Origin: Moraxellaceae bacterium AER2_44_116
GTDB taxonomy: Bacteria; Pseudomonadota; Gammaproteobacteria; Pseudomonadales; Moraxellaceae
DNA: 64,000 nt
Direction: 5' to 3'
Assembly (NCBI GenBank): GCA_006546595.1
Contig: VIAD01000008.1
Location: 1-64,000 of the forward strand
The notes beneath the pieces are model-generated. The model saw only the letters and a program-made list of their open reading frames with translations, was not told where the DNA came from and did not search any database. Positions 53,010 to 62,481 of this stretch are shown one piece after another (the first letter of the stretch is position 1; each line of letters begins with the position of its first letter). Made by a program: the position numbers and the translations under genes.

Positions 53010-54242
53010 CTAAAGCATAAAATGAATTTGCGCTTCACCCACTAAAAAGCCCAGCGCAGCACCCACTGCAATCAATGACCATTCATCTTCTTTGAAGGCT
53101 GGGCGTAACATGCCTTCAAACTCTTCGGCAGTCAGTTGTTGCATCCGACTGACTAAGGTATTACGAATGTCCATAGCATCATCGGCATAAGATTCTGCAT
53201 GTTTCATTGTTTCGGGCAAACGGGCAAGAATGCGTGCAGCGACTTGATTTTTCATTTCAATGTATTTTTGACTGCCAACAGAATATACAACTAATGGACG
53301 CACAACACCTGCTTGTTCATCAATCATTTGTTTGACATGACGATTGACTAAATCCATGATTCGGTCAGACAATGCTCCGCGAAATAATTCTTCCATCATA
53401 TTGGAGGTCGTAAGCAATTGTTTGGAAATTAACGCAGCATAATCGGCAGCAACTTCATTTTGACGTTTAAGAAAAAGTCCTTGAAAGGTGAAGCCCATAA
53501 CTGTTTTGGGTGTTAGCGGTCGAAACATCATTTGTAGAGCTGCCCAGTCGCTAAAAAAGCCAACAAAACCACCAAATGCAGGCAACATCCACGCTTGTTG
53601 AAAGAGCAGCCAACAGACCATTTGAATGACACCAATGCCTAAGCCAAACCAAAATCCTGCATTACTAAAAAACTTAAATTCTTGACGGCCTACCTTCTGA
53701 AAAATATCGTTCAGCATGCGTTTATCTTTCATTAAGTTTGAGATAACCATGTGCTTAATATCAAAGTACTTATTTACATCTTTTAATACTTCCGACATGA
53801 TGGTTTCTACCACCGCAGGCGATTCAAGTTGCACTTTGCGAATGATTTTTTGACGGGCAAACTCAGGCATACCTTCCCATAAACCAGGTTGATACTGTTG
53901 TGCCACTTCGCGAGTAATATCTTCGGCGGCCGCTAACATGGGGATTTCAATTTCTTTGGCAATACGTTGCGGGTCAAGACGGGCAAAAATTTCTTCGGCG
54001 CGAATTAATTTTGTCGTCATGAGTTCAACTGAGATCGTCGCCATTTTTTCGGCTTTGCGCGGCACAATGCCTTGCCAACCCAATGGAATACCGAAAATTT
54101 TGATACCCCAAAAATCCATAGGGGCAAACATCATTTGAATGGCGACGATTTTAGTCACGTAACCAACAATGCCGCTGATAATGGGAATGGAGATATAAAG
54201 CAACCAATGGGCTGAAAACTCAGCAGCAGCTTGGGCGAACAT
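53010..54242 (-). CDS. DUF445 membrane protein
   Basis: A 410-residue protein. An N-terminal helix (LLYISIPIISGIVGYVTKIVAI) is followed by the family region with QGIVPRKAEKMATISVELM, a central pair of helices (FWFGLGIGVIQMVCWLLF), a second PRKAEK-like repeat region (GLFLKRQNEVAADYAALIS) and a C-terminal helix (LIAVGAALGFLVGEAQ). It matches the two-repeat form of DUF445 (YheB-like), of unknown function at the inner membrane. Confidence 0.85.
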   Translation of the reverse strand: MFAQAAAEFSAHWLLYISIPIISGIVGYVTKIVAIQMMFAPMDFWGIKIFGIPLGWQGIVPRKAEKMATISVELMTTKLIRAEEIFARLDPQRIAKEIEIPMLAAAEDITREVAQQYQPGLWEGMPEFARQKIIRKVQLESPAVVETIMSEVLKDVNKYFDIKHMVISNLMKDKRMLNDIFQKVGRQEFKFFSNAGFWFGLGIGVIQMVCWLLFQQAWMLPAFGGFVGFFSDWAALQMMFRPLTPKTVMGFTFQGLFLKRQNEVAADYAALISKQLLTTSNMMEELFRGALSDRIMDLVNRHVKQMIDEQAGVVRPLVVYSVGSQKYIEMKNQVAARILARLPETMKHAESYADDAMDIRNTLVSRMQQLTAEEFEGMLRPAFKEDEWSLIAVGAALGFLVGEAQIHFML

Positions 54243-54485
54243 AACGATATCCTTGCAATGTATGGGCTGTTATCAATCCGTCTAGGGGATTCTGCATATT
54301 GTATGGTGTTGCTTATGTTAGGGTCTTTGTAGAGCCTATTCACGCATGAGTATTACTGTATTGTCTGTCAGTCATTGAATACATTGACAGTCGTATTTAT
54401 TTTAAGGCAGTAAAACGTCAATTGATCGATAAGATACGACATAATCCCTACTTAGGCAAAACCCCTAGGGGGTAATACGACGAAA

Positions 54486-55856
54486 TTAAGCACACTTTTG
54501 ACGTAAGCGTGACAAAGCTTGTACGAGTCGCCAATTCAGTAGCAAAGAGGCGACCCCTAAACCCACGACTAAACCCAACCAAAAGCCATAAGCTCCTAAT
54601 GGTTTACCGTGCCAAAGCGGAAACATCGCCAAACTATAACCCACAGGTAAGGCAACAACCCAGTAAGCGAAAAGCGTGAGTATCATCGGGCTACGCGTTT
54701 GTTGAATACCACGTAAACACCCTGCGGCTCCGACTTGTAGGGCATCAAAAATTTGATAGCCTGCGGCAAATAATAATAAGTCTGCGGCTAAAATACGGAC
54801 AGTTTCATCGTTGGTATAAAGACGGGTAATGGCATCACGGCAGAGAATAATCATGAATGCAGAAAAACAAGCGATGGTGGTGGTGGTGATCAAACCCACT
54901 CTGCGGGTGAGTTGAATGCCTGCTAAATCCTGTCGGCCAAAAGACTGACCTGTTCTAATGGTCATACTAATAGCAAGGCTTAACGGCACCATAAATAACA
55001 GCGATGTGACCGATAGACTAATTTGGTGCGAGGCAACGACTAATTCACCCAAAGGACTGACCAACACAGCGATACAAGAAAACAAGCTCACTTCAAAAAA
55101 TATCGCTGCGCCAATCGGCACACCGAGTTTAAGAATACGCCACATTAACGAAGCGAGAGGTTTGCCATCGGCTTGTAATAAGCGAGTTTGGCTGAAACTT
55201 GGTGAAAGCAATACATAGGCGGCAAGCAATAAAGTCATACTTAACATGACAATCGCGGTTGCCCAACCACAACCAGCACCACCCATTTTTGGCAAGCCCC
55301 ATAAACCATGAATAAACACATAATTGGCTGGAATGTTTAATAAAATACCGAGCAGGCTAATCACCATCACAGGTTTGGTATGGCCGAGTGCTTCACTATA
55401 AAACCGTAACACACAAAAAATGGCGACCGAAGGCATACCAAATGACACACCTAATAAATACAGCTCGGTTTTTTCTTGCAGATTATGTGGAACACCCAGC
55501 AGAGGGAAAATAAAGCTGATGTGTTGCAAAATAAACATGCCAATCACACCAATTATTAAACCTAGCCACAATGATTGATGGGTGATTTTGGGGATTTCTG
55601 AGAAACGTCCAGCCCCATAAGCGGCAGCTACTAAGGGCGTGGTGGCCATCACAATGCCAGAGATGAGCAAAAATAACGGTAGCCAAACACTAGAGCCAAT
55701 CGCCACCGCTGCTAAATCTAAGGGCGACACTTGACCCGCCATGACGGTATCTATAAAGCCATAACCCGCTTGTGCCAGTTGGGTCACTAAAATTGGAGCC
55801 ATTAAGGTACTAAGGGCTTTAAGTTCTTGTCGCCACGCGGAGAGAGGTTTAGACAT
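54486..55856 (-). CDS. norM: MATE-family multidrug exporter
   Basis: A 456-residue protein of 12 membrane helices that exports organic cations with sodium or proton. The ATG at 55856 lies inside the end of the preceding gene (8-base overlap) and gives MSKPLSAWRQELKALSTLM; earlier starts would run through that gene. The family marks LAPILVTQLAQAGYGFIDTVMAG and AAVAIGSSVW are clear. Translation is coupled with the spermidine-synthase-like protein. Confidence 0.9.
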   Translation of the reverse strand: MSKPLSAWRQELKALSTLMAPILVTQLAQAGYGFIDTVMAGQVSPLDLAAVAIGSSVWLPLFLLISGIVMATTPLVAAAYGAGRFSEIPKITHQSLWLGLIIGVIGMFILQHISFIFPLLGVPHNLQEKTELYLLGVSFGMPSVAIFCVLRFYSEALGHTKPVMVISLLGILLNIPANYVFIHGLWGLPKMGGAGCGWATAIVMLSMTLLLAAYVLLSPSFSQTRLLQADGKPLASLMWRILKLGVPIGAAIFFEVSLFSCIAVLVSPLGELVVASHQISLSVTSLLFMVPLSLAISMTIRTGQSFGRQDLAGIQLTRRVGLITTTTIACFSAFMIILCRDAITRLYTNDETVRILAADLLLFAAGYQIFDALQVGAAGCLRGIQQTRSPMILTLFAYWVVALPVGYSLAMFPLWHGKPLGAYGFWLGLVVGLGVASLLLNWRLVQALSRLRQKCA

Positions 55857-56625
55857 GGGTATAAAACCAAGCATTACGTGTACTAAAAACCATATCTTCC
55901 AAAAATTGCGAAAAATTAAGCCCTGTCGTTTTTTTGAGTTGTAGGGCGAGTTTCCAGACATCATCAAACGGTGGTAGTTCGATGCCTTTAAAGGCAAAGA
56001 CGATTTCATTGCCACTATCGCACTTCACCGTCACCACTCGCTTATCAAAACGGCTATTAATACGCGCTAAGTTGCGACGAAAGTTAGCATCTTTTCGCCA
56101 TAAATTAGCGACTAGCATACCGTTAGGGCGTAAGGCTTGATAGCAGTCGGCATAAAATTGTTCGCTGCATAAGGCATCGGGTAAGCCATCGCCATTGTAA
56201 CCATCTAATAAAATAACTTCACTGATATTGTTTTTTTGCGATAGATATTTTGCGCCATCGCCTTCTAATACTTTGAAAAAATCGTTATTGGCGGGAACCA
56301 TAAAAGTGCTACGCATGGCCAGCACTTCGCGGCTAATTTCGATAGTGGTGACTACCGTTTCGGGAAAGTGTTTGTGGCAAAACTTTGACATTGAGCCGCC
56401 ACCCAATCCCACCAATAAAATATTTTTTGGCTCAGTGATAAACAACATAAAGCCCATCATCACTTTTGTATATTCAAACTCCAAACCGTACGGCTCACTT
56501 TTACGCATGACACTTTGCAGCGCGTTATGGTTAAAGTGTAAGGTAATAGTTTGCCGCGTTTCGTGTAGATACAACTCATTGCTGTCGGTGTTGTCTATGG
56601 CGTTATGTTTGGCGATTTTGGACAT
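55849..56625 (-). CDS. Spermidine-synthase-fold protein (probably not a true SpeE)
   Basis: A 258-residue Rossmann-fold methyltransferase-like protein. The nucleotide turn is LLVGLGGGSMSKF and the acidic residue following is in TIEISREV. LEGDGAKYL and ILLDGYNGDGLP occupy the place of the catalytic DSxDP of spermidine synthase, and the usual substrate aspartates are not clear. It is therefore an aminopropyltransferase-like protein of uncertain reaction. It overlaps the MATE gene by 8 bases. Confidence 0.8.
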   Translation of the reverse strand: MSKIAKHNAIDNTDSNELYLHETRQTITLHFNHNALQSVMRKSEPYGLEFEYTKVMMGFMLFITEPKNILLVGLGGGSMSKFCHKHFPETVVTTIEISREVLAMRSTFMVPANNDFFKVLEGDGAKYLSQKNNISEVILLDGYNGDGLPDALCSEQFYADCYQALRPNGMLVANLWRKDANFRRNLARINSRFDKRVVTVKCDSGNEIVFAFKGIELPPFDDVWKLALQLKKTTGLNFSQFLEDMVFSTRNAWFYTHV

Positions 56626-56823
56626 CTATCTTGAGCCTTAGCAATAGAAGTGGCTGAAAGTGAGCGATTATGATTTCTTGTGCGTATTAAACAAAGCTAT
56701 TTTATACTTTGGCCTAAATTGACTATAAGTATGGCACGATAGTACATTACGACAAGATGAAAAATTGTTGATACTCTTTCCATAGAACATTCATCACCAA
56801 ATTCATGTGTAGAGGGTTAGATC

Positions 56824-57684
56824 ATGTCAACGAATCATTTACCGACTTTAGCAGGTACACCAAATATTCCCGTGCGTCGTATGGATTTTGAGTTTGACGA
56901 TGCCATTCCTAAATATTGGTTTGATAATAACCCCTTTTTAACGATGTTATTAACGGGCTTGTCTTGTGTGTTTCCTGAAGGCGAGCGTATGTTTATGCGT
57001 TCGGTGCGTCACTATCAAGATAAAATTACTGACCCAGAATTGTTAAAAGAAGTACGGGCGTTTATTGGCCAAGAAGCACATCACGGCAAAGAGCATCAAG
57101 AATTTAATGAGTTTATGGCTCGTAAAGGCTTGCCGATTGAAAAAATCATGGCGTTTGTTGCTCAAGGCATCGCTTTTGAAGAAAAGAATCTTTCTAAAGA
57201 AAGGATGTTGGCCAAAACCTGTGCTTTGGAGCACTTTACCGCTATGTTTGCCGAAATGATTTTAGAGCATCCTGAGTTTTTAGATGGCATGGATGAACGG
57301 TTAAGACCGTTATGGCTGTGGCATGCTGTTGAAGAAAGTGAACATAAATCGGTAGCGTTTGATGTCTATCAACAACAAGTCGGTAATTATTGGATTCGTG
57401 TCAGTGAAATGGCGTTTACCTCAGTGTTCTTTACCTTTTTTACAGGTTTGCATACTGTGCAGCTATTACGCGCCACCGAAGAACAACGCAACTTTAAAGC
57501 CATCGCTCAAGGCTTAAACGTCTTGGTTGGACGTAAAGGCTTTTTTAGAGGCATGATGCCGCAATATTTGGCGTATTACCGTCCCGATTTTCACCCAGCT
57601 CAACGCGATAGCAGTCTCTTACGCGCTAAAGGTTTGCGCATATTACAGGGGTTTTTGGGTGATAAGATTAAATTGGCAGCTTAA
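56824..57684 (+). CDS. PF10118-family metal-dependent hydrolase
   Basis: A 286-residue helical protein. Several His/Glu clusters fit a di-iron or other metal site: FIGQEAHHGKEHQEF near 80-94, ALEHFTAMFAE and WLWHAVEESEHKSVAFDVY. Family members in Pseudomonas and Acinetobacter are annotated as predicted metal-dependent hydrolases; their reaction is not established. The gene is single. Confidence 0.85.
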   Translation: MSTNHLPTLAGTPNIPVRRMDFEFDDAIPKYWFDNNPFLTMLLTGLSCVFPEGERMFMRSVRHYQDKITDPELLKEVRAFIGQEAHHGKEHQEFNEFMARKGLPIEKIMAFVAQGIAFEEKNLSKERMLAKTCALEHFTAMFAEMILEHPEFLDGMDERLRPLWLWHAVEESEHKSVAFDVYQQQVGNYWIRVSEMAFTSVFFTFFTGLHTVQLLRATEEQRNFKAIAQGLNVLVGRKGFFRGMMPQYLAYYRPDFHPAQRDSSLLRAKGLRILQGFLGDKIKLAA

Positions 57685-58016
57685 TGCCTAATGATGTGTG
57701 TTGTGATGTGTTGTGTTGATGTTTTGGAGGCTTTCCCCCCTCTAGAAAAGATGGGGTTAACGTACATAAACGTAAGTTTGTTTGTACTTTTCGTTCGCAC
57801 TGAGCTTGTCGCGCTTCGTCAGGCTCAGCATGAACGGACAGAAGTAAACCACTCTGAGCTTGTCGAAGGTGGGAGCAACTCTTCGTTAAGCTCAAAATCA
57901 CTACGAACGGTGAGACTTTTGTGGAAGTACGTATCTCAAAAATACAACATTAATCCCTTGTCGTTTACCGCCTCTCTGTCAGAATCGCTCTCATAGTTTA
58001 AGCAGGATATAAAAAT
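57685..58016. other. Gene-free region with dispersed repeats
   Basis: A 332-base gap. It contains a loose inverted repeat of the CTGAGCTTGTCG family at 57791-57837, a further CTGAGCTTGTCGAAGG at 57853, and a partial CTACGAACGG at 57901. No credible gene is seen. The promoter of the AI-2E transporter must lie in the last part. Confidence 0.6.
57791..57837. repeat. CTGAGCTTGTCG-family inverted repeat
   Basis: TCGTTCGCACTGAGC on the left pairs with GCTCAGCATGAACGG on the right with a few mismatches. A further half unit lies at 57853-57868. Repeats with this core are scattered in many proteobacterial genomes. Confidence 0.6.
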
Positions 58017-59063
58017 ATGAGGGCTGAAGTCTTTTGCTCACCGCGACATGCGCGGTTTTTGGCATTTATACTCATTGGTAGTTTGTTTCTCACTTTAGTG
58101 AAGTTAGGTCTGCTTGTGCCCGTTTATACAGGCTTATTAGCTTTTGGCTTAGTGACACGATTTTCCGAAAAAGTCGTTGATGAGCGTATTCGCTCCTTAC
58201 GTTCTAAATGGATTGCGACAACGTTGGTGACGGTTTTAGTGGTGGTAGTCATCGTTGCCGCAGGGGCGGGGCTGCATGTGCTATTAAAAACGACCACCGA
58301 TATTCACGATTTAATGTTACGTATGAGTGATATTTTAACCTCTGCCCGTTCGTGGTTGCCCGAAGCCATTAGTAATGCCATGCCACAACAAAGTGATATG
58401 CTCATTAAAATGAGCGAATGGTTGAGGACTCATGCGGCTGAGATTGGTACATTTGGTTTGGGTGCATTAAAAGGTATTGGTTTGGCATTATTGGGGGTAT
58501 TAATTGGTGCGATGGTGGCAGTCAGTGATATTACCCATACCCATAGTTTAGGCGCGGTCAGTACCCGTTTGTTGATCCAAATCTCGACGTTAAAAGAATC
58601 ATTTTGGCGGGTGGCAATTGCTCAGGTTAAAATTTCGGCTCTCAATACCACGCTGACGGCCATTTATTTGGCGATTGTTTTGCCGATGTTTGGTGTGCAA
58701 CTACCGCTGATTAAAACCTTAATTGCCGTGACTTTTTTTGCGGGGTTATTGCCTGTAGTCGGTAATTTAATATCCAATACCGTTATTACAGTGATTAGTT
58801 TAAGTCATTCATTTGGTGCAGCAGTAGCGGCATTGGGCTTTTTAATTATTGTTCATAAGCTGGAGTATTTTATTAATGCGCGTATTGTCGGTACGCAAAT
58901 CAATGCTCGTGCTTGGGAAATATTGTTGTGGATGTTGGTCATGGAGCGTTTATTTGGCTTGATTGGAGTTGTTGCCGCTCCCGTTTTTTATGCGTGGCTA
59001 AAAGCAGAATGGCAATTGTGGGATAAAGTTGAGCAGCAAAAAGTCAATTTAAATCTAGGATGA
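58017..59063 (+). CDS. AI-2E family (PerM/TqsA-like) transporter
   Basis: A 348-residue membrane protein with about eight helices. The typical order is two N-terminal helices, a long extracytoplasmic loop, and the closing IVHKLEYFINARIVGTQINA, with PVVGNLISNTVIT before it. Members are proposed to export autoinducer-2 or act as sodium/proton antiporters; which applies here is unknown. Confidence 0.85.
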   Translation: MRAEVFCSPRHARFLAFILIGSLFLTLVKLGLLVPVYTGLLAFGLVTRFSEKVVDERIRSLRSKWIATTLVTVLVVVVIVAAGAGLHVLLKTTTDIHDLMLRMSDILTSARSWLPEAISNAMPQQSDMLIKMSEWLRTHAAEIGTFGLGALKGIGLALLGVLIGAMVAVSDITHTHSLGAVSTRLLIQISTLKESFWRVAIAQVKISALNTTLTAIYLAIVLPMFGVQLPLIKTLIAVTFFAGLLPVVGNLISNTVITVISLSHSFGAAVAALGFLIIVHKLEYFINARIVGTQINARAWEILLWMLVMERLFGLIGVVAAPVFYAWLKAEWQLWDKVEQQKVNLNLG

Positions 59064-59077
59064 TGAATCGCTCAATA

Positions 59078-59102
59078 ACCCTCCCTAAGTTTAAGGGAGG
59101 GT
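59078..59102. terminator. Hairpin between convergent genes
   Basis: ACCCTCCCT pairs with AGGGAGGGT around a 7-base loop. There is no long T tract on either side. It lies between the convergent AI-2E and peroxiredoxin-like genes. Confidence 0.55.
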
Positions 59103-59117
59103 ACTTGTATGTGGCGT

Positions 59118-59645
59118 TTAAATCACCTTTTCTATTTCACTTATCTCCAAATGGTCACTAATATCTTTGCCATAGTAAGCAATGAGAATTTTTCCTTGTT
59201 CGTCAATGACAAAGTCGGCAGGAATCATATTCATATCGCCTTCAACTTTACCAGGTAAAAAACCTTCTTTTAGTGCTTTTCCTAACGTACCCAGCTGCAT
59301 AGAACCCGTTAAAAAGCCTTTCCAAGAGCCTTCAACGCCATATAAACGATATAAGTCACGACTTGGATTAGGAATAATTCGCACAGGACTGTAATCTTTA
59401 CCCGCATATTCCAAAATACTGCTCGTCGGCGATTGAAAAACGGCAACTAGCTCTAAACCTTTATCGCGCCATTCTTGTTGCTTCTTCGATAAAGAGTGAA
59501 AGCGAAGATTACAAAAAGGACAAGACGCATAACGATAAAAAGACAATAAGACTTTTTTGCCTTTTAATTCATGGGAGCTGATAGCGGCATCATATAAGTC
59601 TGTAGTGGCAAAAGCAGGGGCTAGTTGACCTTGAGTTAAACGCAT
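59118..59645 (-). CDS. Peroxiredoxin-like (AhpC/TSA) protein
   Basis: A 175-residue thioredoxin-fold protein. The ATG at 59645 gives MRLTQGQLAPAFATTDLYD. The active site region is SFYRYASCPFCNLRF, with a CxxC pair where AhpC/TSA proteins carry the peroxidatic Cys. The fold ends with ADFVIDEQGKILIAYYG. It could reduce peroxides or exchange disulfides. It is divergent, across 91 bases, from a small membrane gene. Confidence 0.85.
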   Translation of the reverse strand: MRLTQGQLAPAFATTDLYDAAISSHELKGKKVLLSFYRYASCPFCNLRFHSLSKKQQEWRDKGLELVAVFQSPTSSILEYAGKDYSPVRIIPNPSRDLYRLYGVEGSWKGFLTGSMQLGTLGKALKEGFLPGKVEGDMNMIPADFVIDEQGKILIAYYGKDISDHLEISEIEKVI

Positions 59646-59736
59646 CGTTTTTACCTTTGTGGGTGATGTATTGTAATTTGACGTACTGTAGTACCAAGTT
59701 GTTACAGGGTATGTCAATTTTTTAGGAAAATAGTGA

Positions 59737-60279
59737 ATGATTAATACCCAACAATTTGAAAGGATTCAACAATTAGTTCAGCCGATTACGGCTATTAGTG
59801 CATGGCTATTACCCAAAGTCGCAAAGTGTTTGGTAATTGGAGTTTTGTCGATTGCATGGTTAGTATTTTATTGCTTGCAATTTTGGTCTTGGCACTATGC
59901 TTTGTTGATACCTATAGCGATATTGGCGATACCCTTAGTGATATTAAGCATTTGGACGTTGTTATTGCTGGATGTCGCCGACTTGCCTGAGGCTTTATTG
60001 ACATTAAAAGACGGTGTTGTTGGTCTTAAAGAGCGTGCGCTTGGCGATAAAACAGAAGCTTTAAAAACGGCAATGACCCTGAGTAAAACGCGGCAACTAC
60101 CTAAATTATTAAAAGAATTATTCGGTCTTGTGCAAGGTGTGGATGCGCTGAGAACGATTGTTACTCATGTGTTTTTTCTCGCAAATCCGATCAGTTGGCT
60201 GTTGTTTGTGCTGTCGTGTTTGGCGGTATTCGGCTATGGTTTGGTGGCGGTGATTACGGCTTTGTTTTTTGTTTTTTAA
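59737..60279 (+). CDS. Small membrane protein, function unknown
   Basis: A 180-residue protein with two N-terminal hydrophobic helices (about 32-48 and 53-80), a helical soluble middle (DLPEALLTLKDGVVGLKERAL) and one C-terminal hydrophobic segment. No motif or family is recognised. It may be in an operon with the alpha/beta hydrolase, which starts 45 bases later. Confidence 0.65.
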   Translation: MINTQQFERIQQLVQPITAISAWLLPKVAKCLVIGVLSIAWLVFYCLQFWSWHYALLIPIAILAIPLVILSIWTLLLLDVADLPEALLTLKDGVVGLKERALGDKTEALKTAMTLSKTRQLPKLLKELFGLVQGVDALRTIVTHVFFLANPISWLLFVLSCLAVFGYGLVAVITALFFVF

Positions 60280-60324
60280 TGGGCACTTAACGTAATAAAT
60301 GATTAGGATTCAGGAGATAGTGTA

Positions 60325-61122
60325 ATGAGTTCACAATTAGTGGTAACTGGTGTACCTGTTTATGTTGAAGGCAGTGGTGAAGATACCATCGTCATGATTC
60401 ATGGTTGGCCAGATACGCATCGAATTTGGCGCAATCAGGTTCAGTTTTTTAGCAAAAACCATCGTTGTGTGACTTTTACCTTGCCAGGTTTTGGTGATAC
60501 TTCAACGAAAAAAGGCTATTCCTTGGATGAGGTTGTCGATACGATTCATCAAGTGGTTCAAGCCGTGAGTCCTGATAAAAAAGTCATATTAATGATTCAT
60601 GATTGGGGCTGTATTTATGGCTATCAATTTGCAATGTTGTATCCAGAGCGGGTAAAAAGTTTGATTGCGATTGATATTGGCGATTCTAATTCGCGGGATC
60701 TTGAAAAGTCGTTATCAGTATCCGCTAAAGCGATGATTTTTAGTTATCAAATGACATTGGCGACAGCTTGGCTGGTGGGTGGTTTTGTCGGTGATAAAAT
60801 CACCCGCGGCGTAGCGAAAGGGCTGCAATGTAAGGCTGAGTCTCAGCATATTCATTCGCGGATGAATTATCCTTATGCGATTCGTTGGCTGCGAACCTTA
60901 GGGACGTTTGATGGTTTAAAGCAGGTTAACCCTGAATGCCCATTTTTTTATGCTTACGGGCGTAAAAAGCCCTTTATGTTTCAATCACCTGCATGGCAAC
61001 AACGAATGGCTACACGTCCTAAAAATATTGTCCGTGAGTTTAATAGTGGCCATTGGGTGATGGTGGATAAAGCCGATGAGTTTAATGCGGCGGTGAGTGA
61101 ATGGTTAATGACCTTGGCTTAA
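60325..61122 (+). CDS. Alpha/beta hydrolase with Asp nucleophile
   Basis: A 265-residue enzyme. The oxyanion motif is HGWPDTHRIW, and the nucleophile elbow reads HDWGCIYGY, with Asp in place of Ser. This points to the epoxide hydrolase / haloalkane dehalogenase branch. The catalytic His is in SGHWVMVDKADEF near the C-terminus. AGGAG lies just before the ATG. The substrate is not known. Confidence 0.85.
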   Translation: MSSQLVVTGVPVYVEGSGEDTIVMIHGWPDTHRIWRNQVQFFSKNHRCVTFTLPGFGDTSTKKGYSLDEVVDTIHQVVQAVSPDKKVILMIHDWGCIYGYQFAMLYPERVKSLIAIDIGDSNSRDLEKSLSVSAKAMIFSYQMTLATAWLVGGFVGDKITRGVAKGLQCKAESQHIHSRMNYPYAIRWLRTLGTFDGLKQVNPECPFFYAYGRKKPFMFQSPAWQQRMATRPKNIVREFNSGHWVMVDKADEFNAAVSEWLMTLA

Positions 61123-61137
61123 TAGCGTGGCAAGCGG

Positions 61138-62061
61138 CTAAAAGTCTTTATTGAATGAAAACTTCTTGAGTTCGGCATCTAAGGCGCGTTGATAAATCGG
61201 TATGCCGATCCAAGAATAAATCACAATAGCTAACCATGTAAACGTGAAGGTGATACCTATATTTTCGTGGCCAAGATCAAACAAAATTTGTGCAAATAAA
61301 TTAAAAGAAACATAAGCGCCAATCAATATTATGGTCGATTGTAAAGGAGTAAGTGTTGCCATCCAAGAATTGAAACGCCACCATAAACCCACAATTAAAC
61401 TGTTGCGCATTTTAATGGCACTAAAAATATATAATGCTCGTTTTGATTCGGGATTCTGCATAATTGAGTAACGAGCATGATGTGCCGCTTCGTCTGTATT
61501 CCCCAGTGCTAGTTGTACTTCTGCCATTAATATGTGCGCATTCTCATGACCTGCATCATAAGATAATGCTTGTAACGCATATTCTAAGGCTTGATGATGT
61601 TGGCCGATTTGTTGGTAGTAATCACCAAATGCTAAAGAAACAGCAATATTATCAGGCTCAATGTTCGCTGCTGTTGTAATACAGTCCAGAGCCTCTTTGC
61701 GTTTGTTTGCCATCAGTAAAATATCAGCTTTTAATAACAAGGCTTCTGTGTTTTCTGGGTCTAGATTGAGAGCCTCCGTACAGGAGTTGAGAGCTAAATT
61801 TGGTTTGTTTTGTAGTATATAGATTCGGCTATAAATCAAAAAAAAGAAGGGGTCATGGGCATCTAAACTTAAAGCGATTTTAAGCTCATATTCGGCAGCA
61901 TGTATCCGTGTTTGTGCGAGTAAACATGCCGCGAGTAAGCCGTGATAGCTAGCATTATTTGGCTCATGTGCTAATAACTCCCGCAAATTATGGATAGCGA
62001 GATCAAATTGGTTACGATGATAATAACGCCATGCCATCTGAAAGCGGTAATCATCCATCAT
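61138..62061 (-). CDS. TPR-repeat protein with C-terminal membrane helices
   Basis: A 307-residue protein. About six tetratricopeptide repeats run from residue 1 to 215 (for example WRYYHRNQFDLAIHNLREL, ALEYALQALSYDAGHENAH). Two hydrophobic helices follow at about 235-285, and a basic tail. The start overlaps the stop of the upstream gene (ATGA). It is the last gene of the AAA operon and may dock the ATPase or its substrates at the membrane. Confidence 0.8.
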   Translation of the reverse strand: MMDDYRFQMAWRYYHRNQFDLAIHNLRELLAHEPNNASYHGLLAACLLAQTRIHAAEYELKIALSLDAHDPFFFLIYSRIYILQNKPNLALNSCTEALNLDPENTEALLLKADILLMANKRKEALDCITTAANIEPDNIAVSLAFGDYYQQIGQHHQALEYALQALSYDAGHENAHILMAEVQLALGNTDEAAHHARYSIMQNPESKRALYIFSAIKMRNSLIVGLWWRFNSWMATLTPLQSTIILIGAYVSFNLFAQILFDLGHENIGITFTFTWLAIVIYSWIGIPIYQRALDAELKKFSFNKDF

Positions 62062-62480
62062 ACCTTGGTCGCCTGTTCTTTAATGTATTCATAAATGGCA
62101 TGCGGTGCTGCTTGTAGAAAAACAACAAAATAGAGTGTTGCAAAAAAGACAGCTTGTAAGGCAATGCGTAAATAGGGTGCTGTTTGTGACGATTTGAGTA
62201 TCGGTGTAAAAGCTTGCCTAATAAATTCAGTGGCAATAATCACCATAATGAATAGCACTGTTCCACCAACCATAATAGCCAGCTCTTTTTTAAATGTTGG
62301 ACTACCTAATAAATAACTATTCATGCCAACCCACAACAGTGGTAACCAGAATTTACCCAAGAGTGGTGGTGTCCAAACAAGAGGCACAAACATCGCTGCT
62401 AACAAAATGATAATGGGATTCACGATCAGGTAGTCAGCAGTACGTGTTTTTGGCTCATCAATGATGTGGTAAGAGCTCAT
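62058..62480 (-). CDS. Small polytopic membrane protein of the AAA operon
   Basis: A 140-residue protein with four hydrophobic helices (about 18-35, 40-58, 68-87 and 110-128). The ATG at 62480 lies 1 base past the AAA gene stop; longer starts run within the AAA gene. It has a short N-terminal cytoplasmic part (MSSYHIIDEPKTRTADYLI). The family is not recognised. It overlaps the TPR gene by four bases. Confidence 0.7.
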   Translation of the reverse strand: MSSYHIIDEPKTRTADYLIVNPIIILLAAMFVPLVWTPPLLGKFWLPLLWVGMNSYLLGSPTFKKELAIMVGGTVLFIMVIIATEFIRQAFTPILKSSQTAPYLRIALQAVFFATLYFVVFLQAAPHAIYEYIKEQATKV

Positions 62481-62481
62481 C

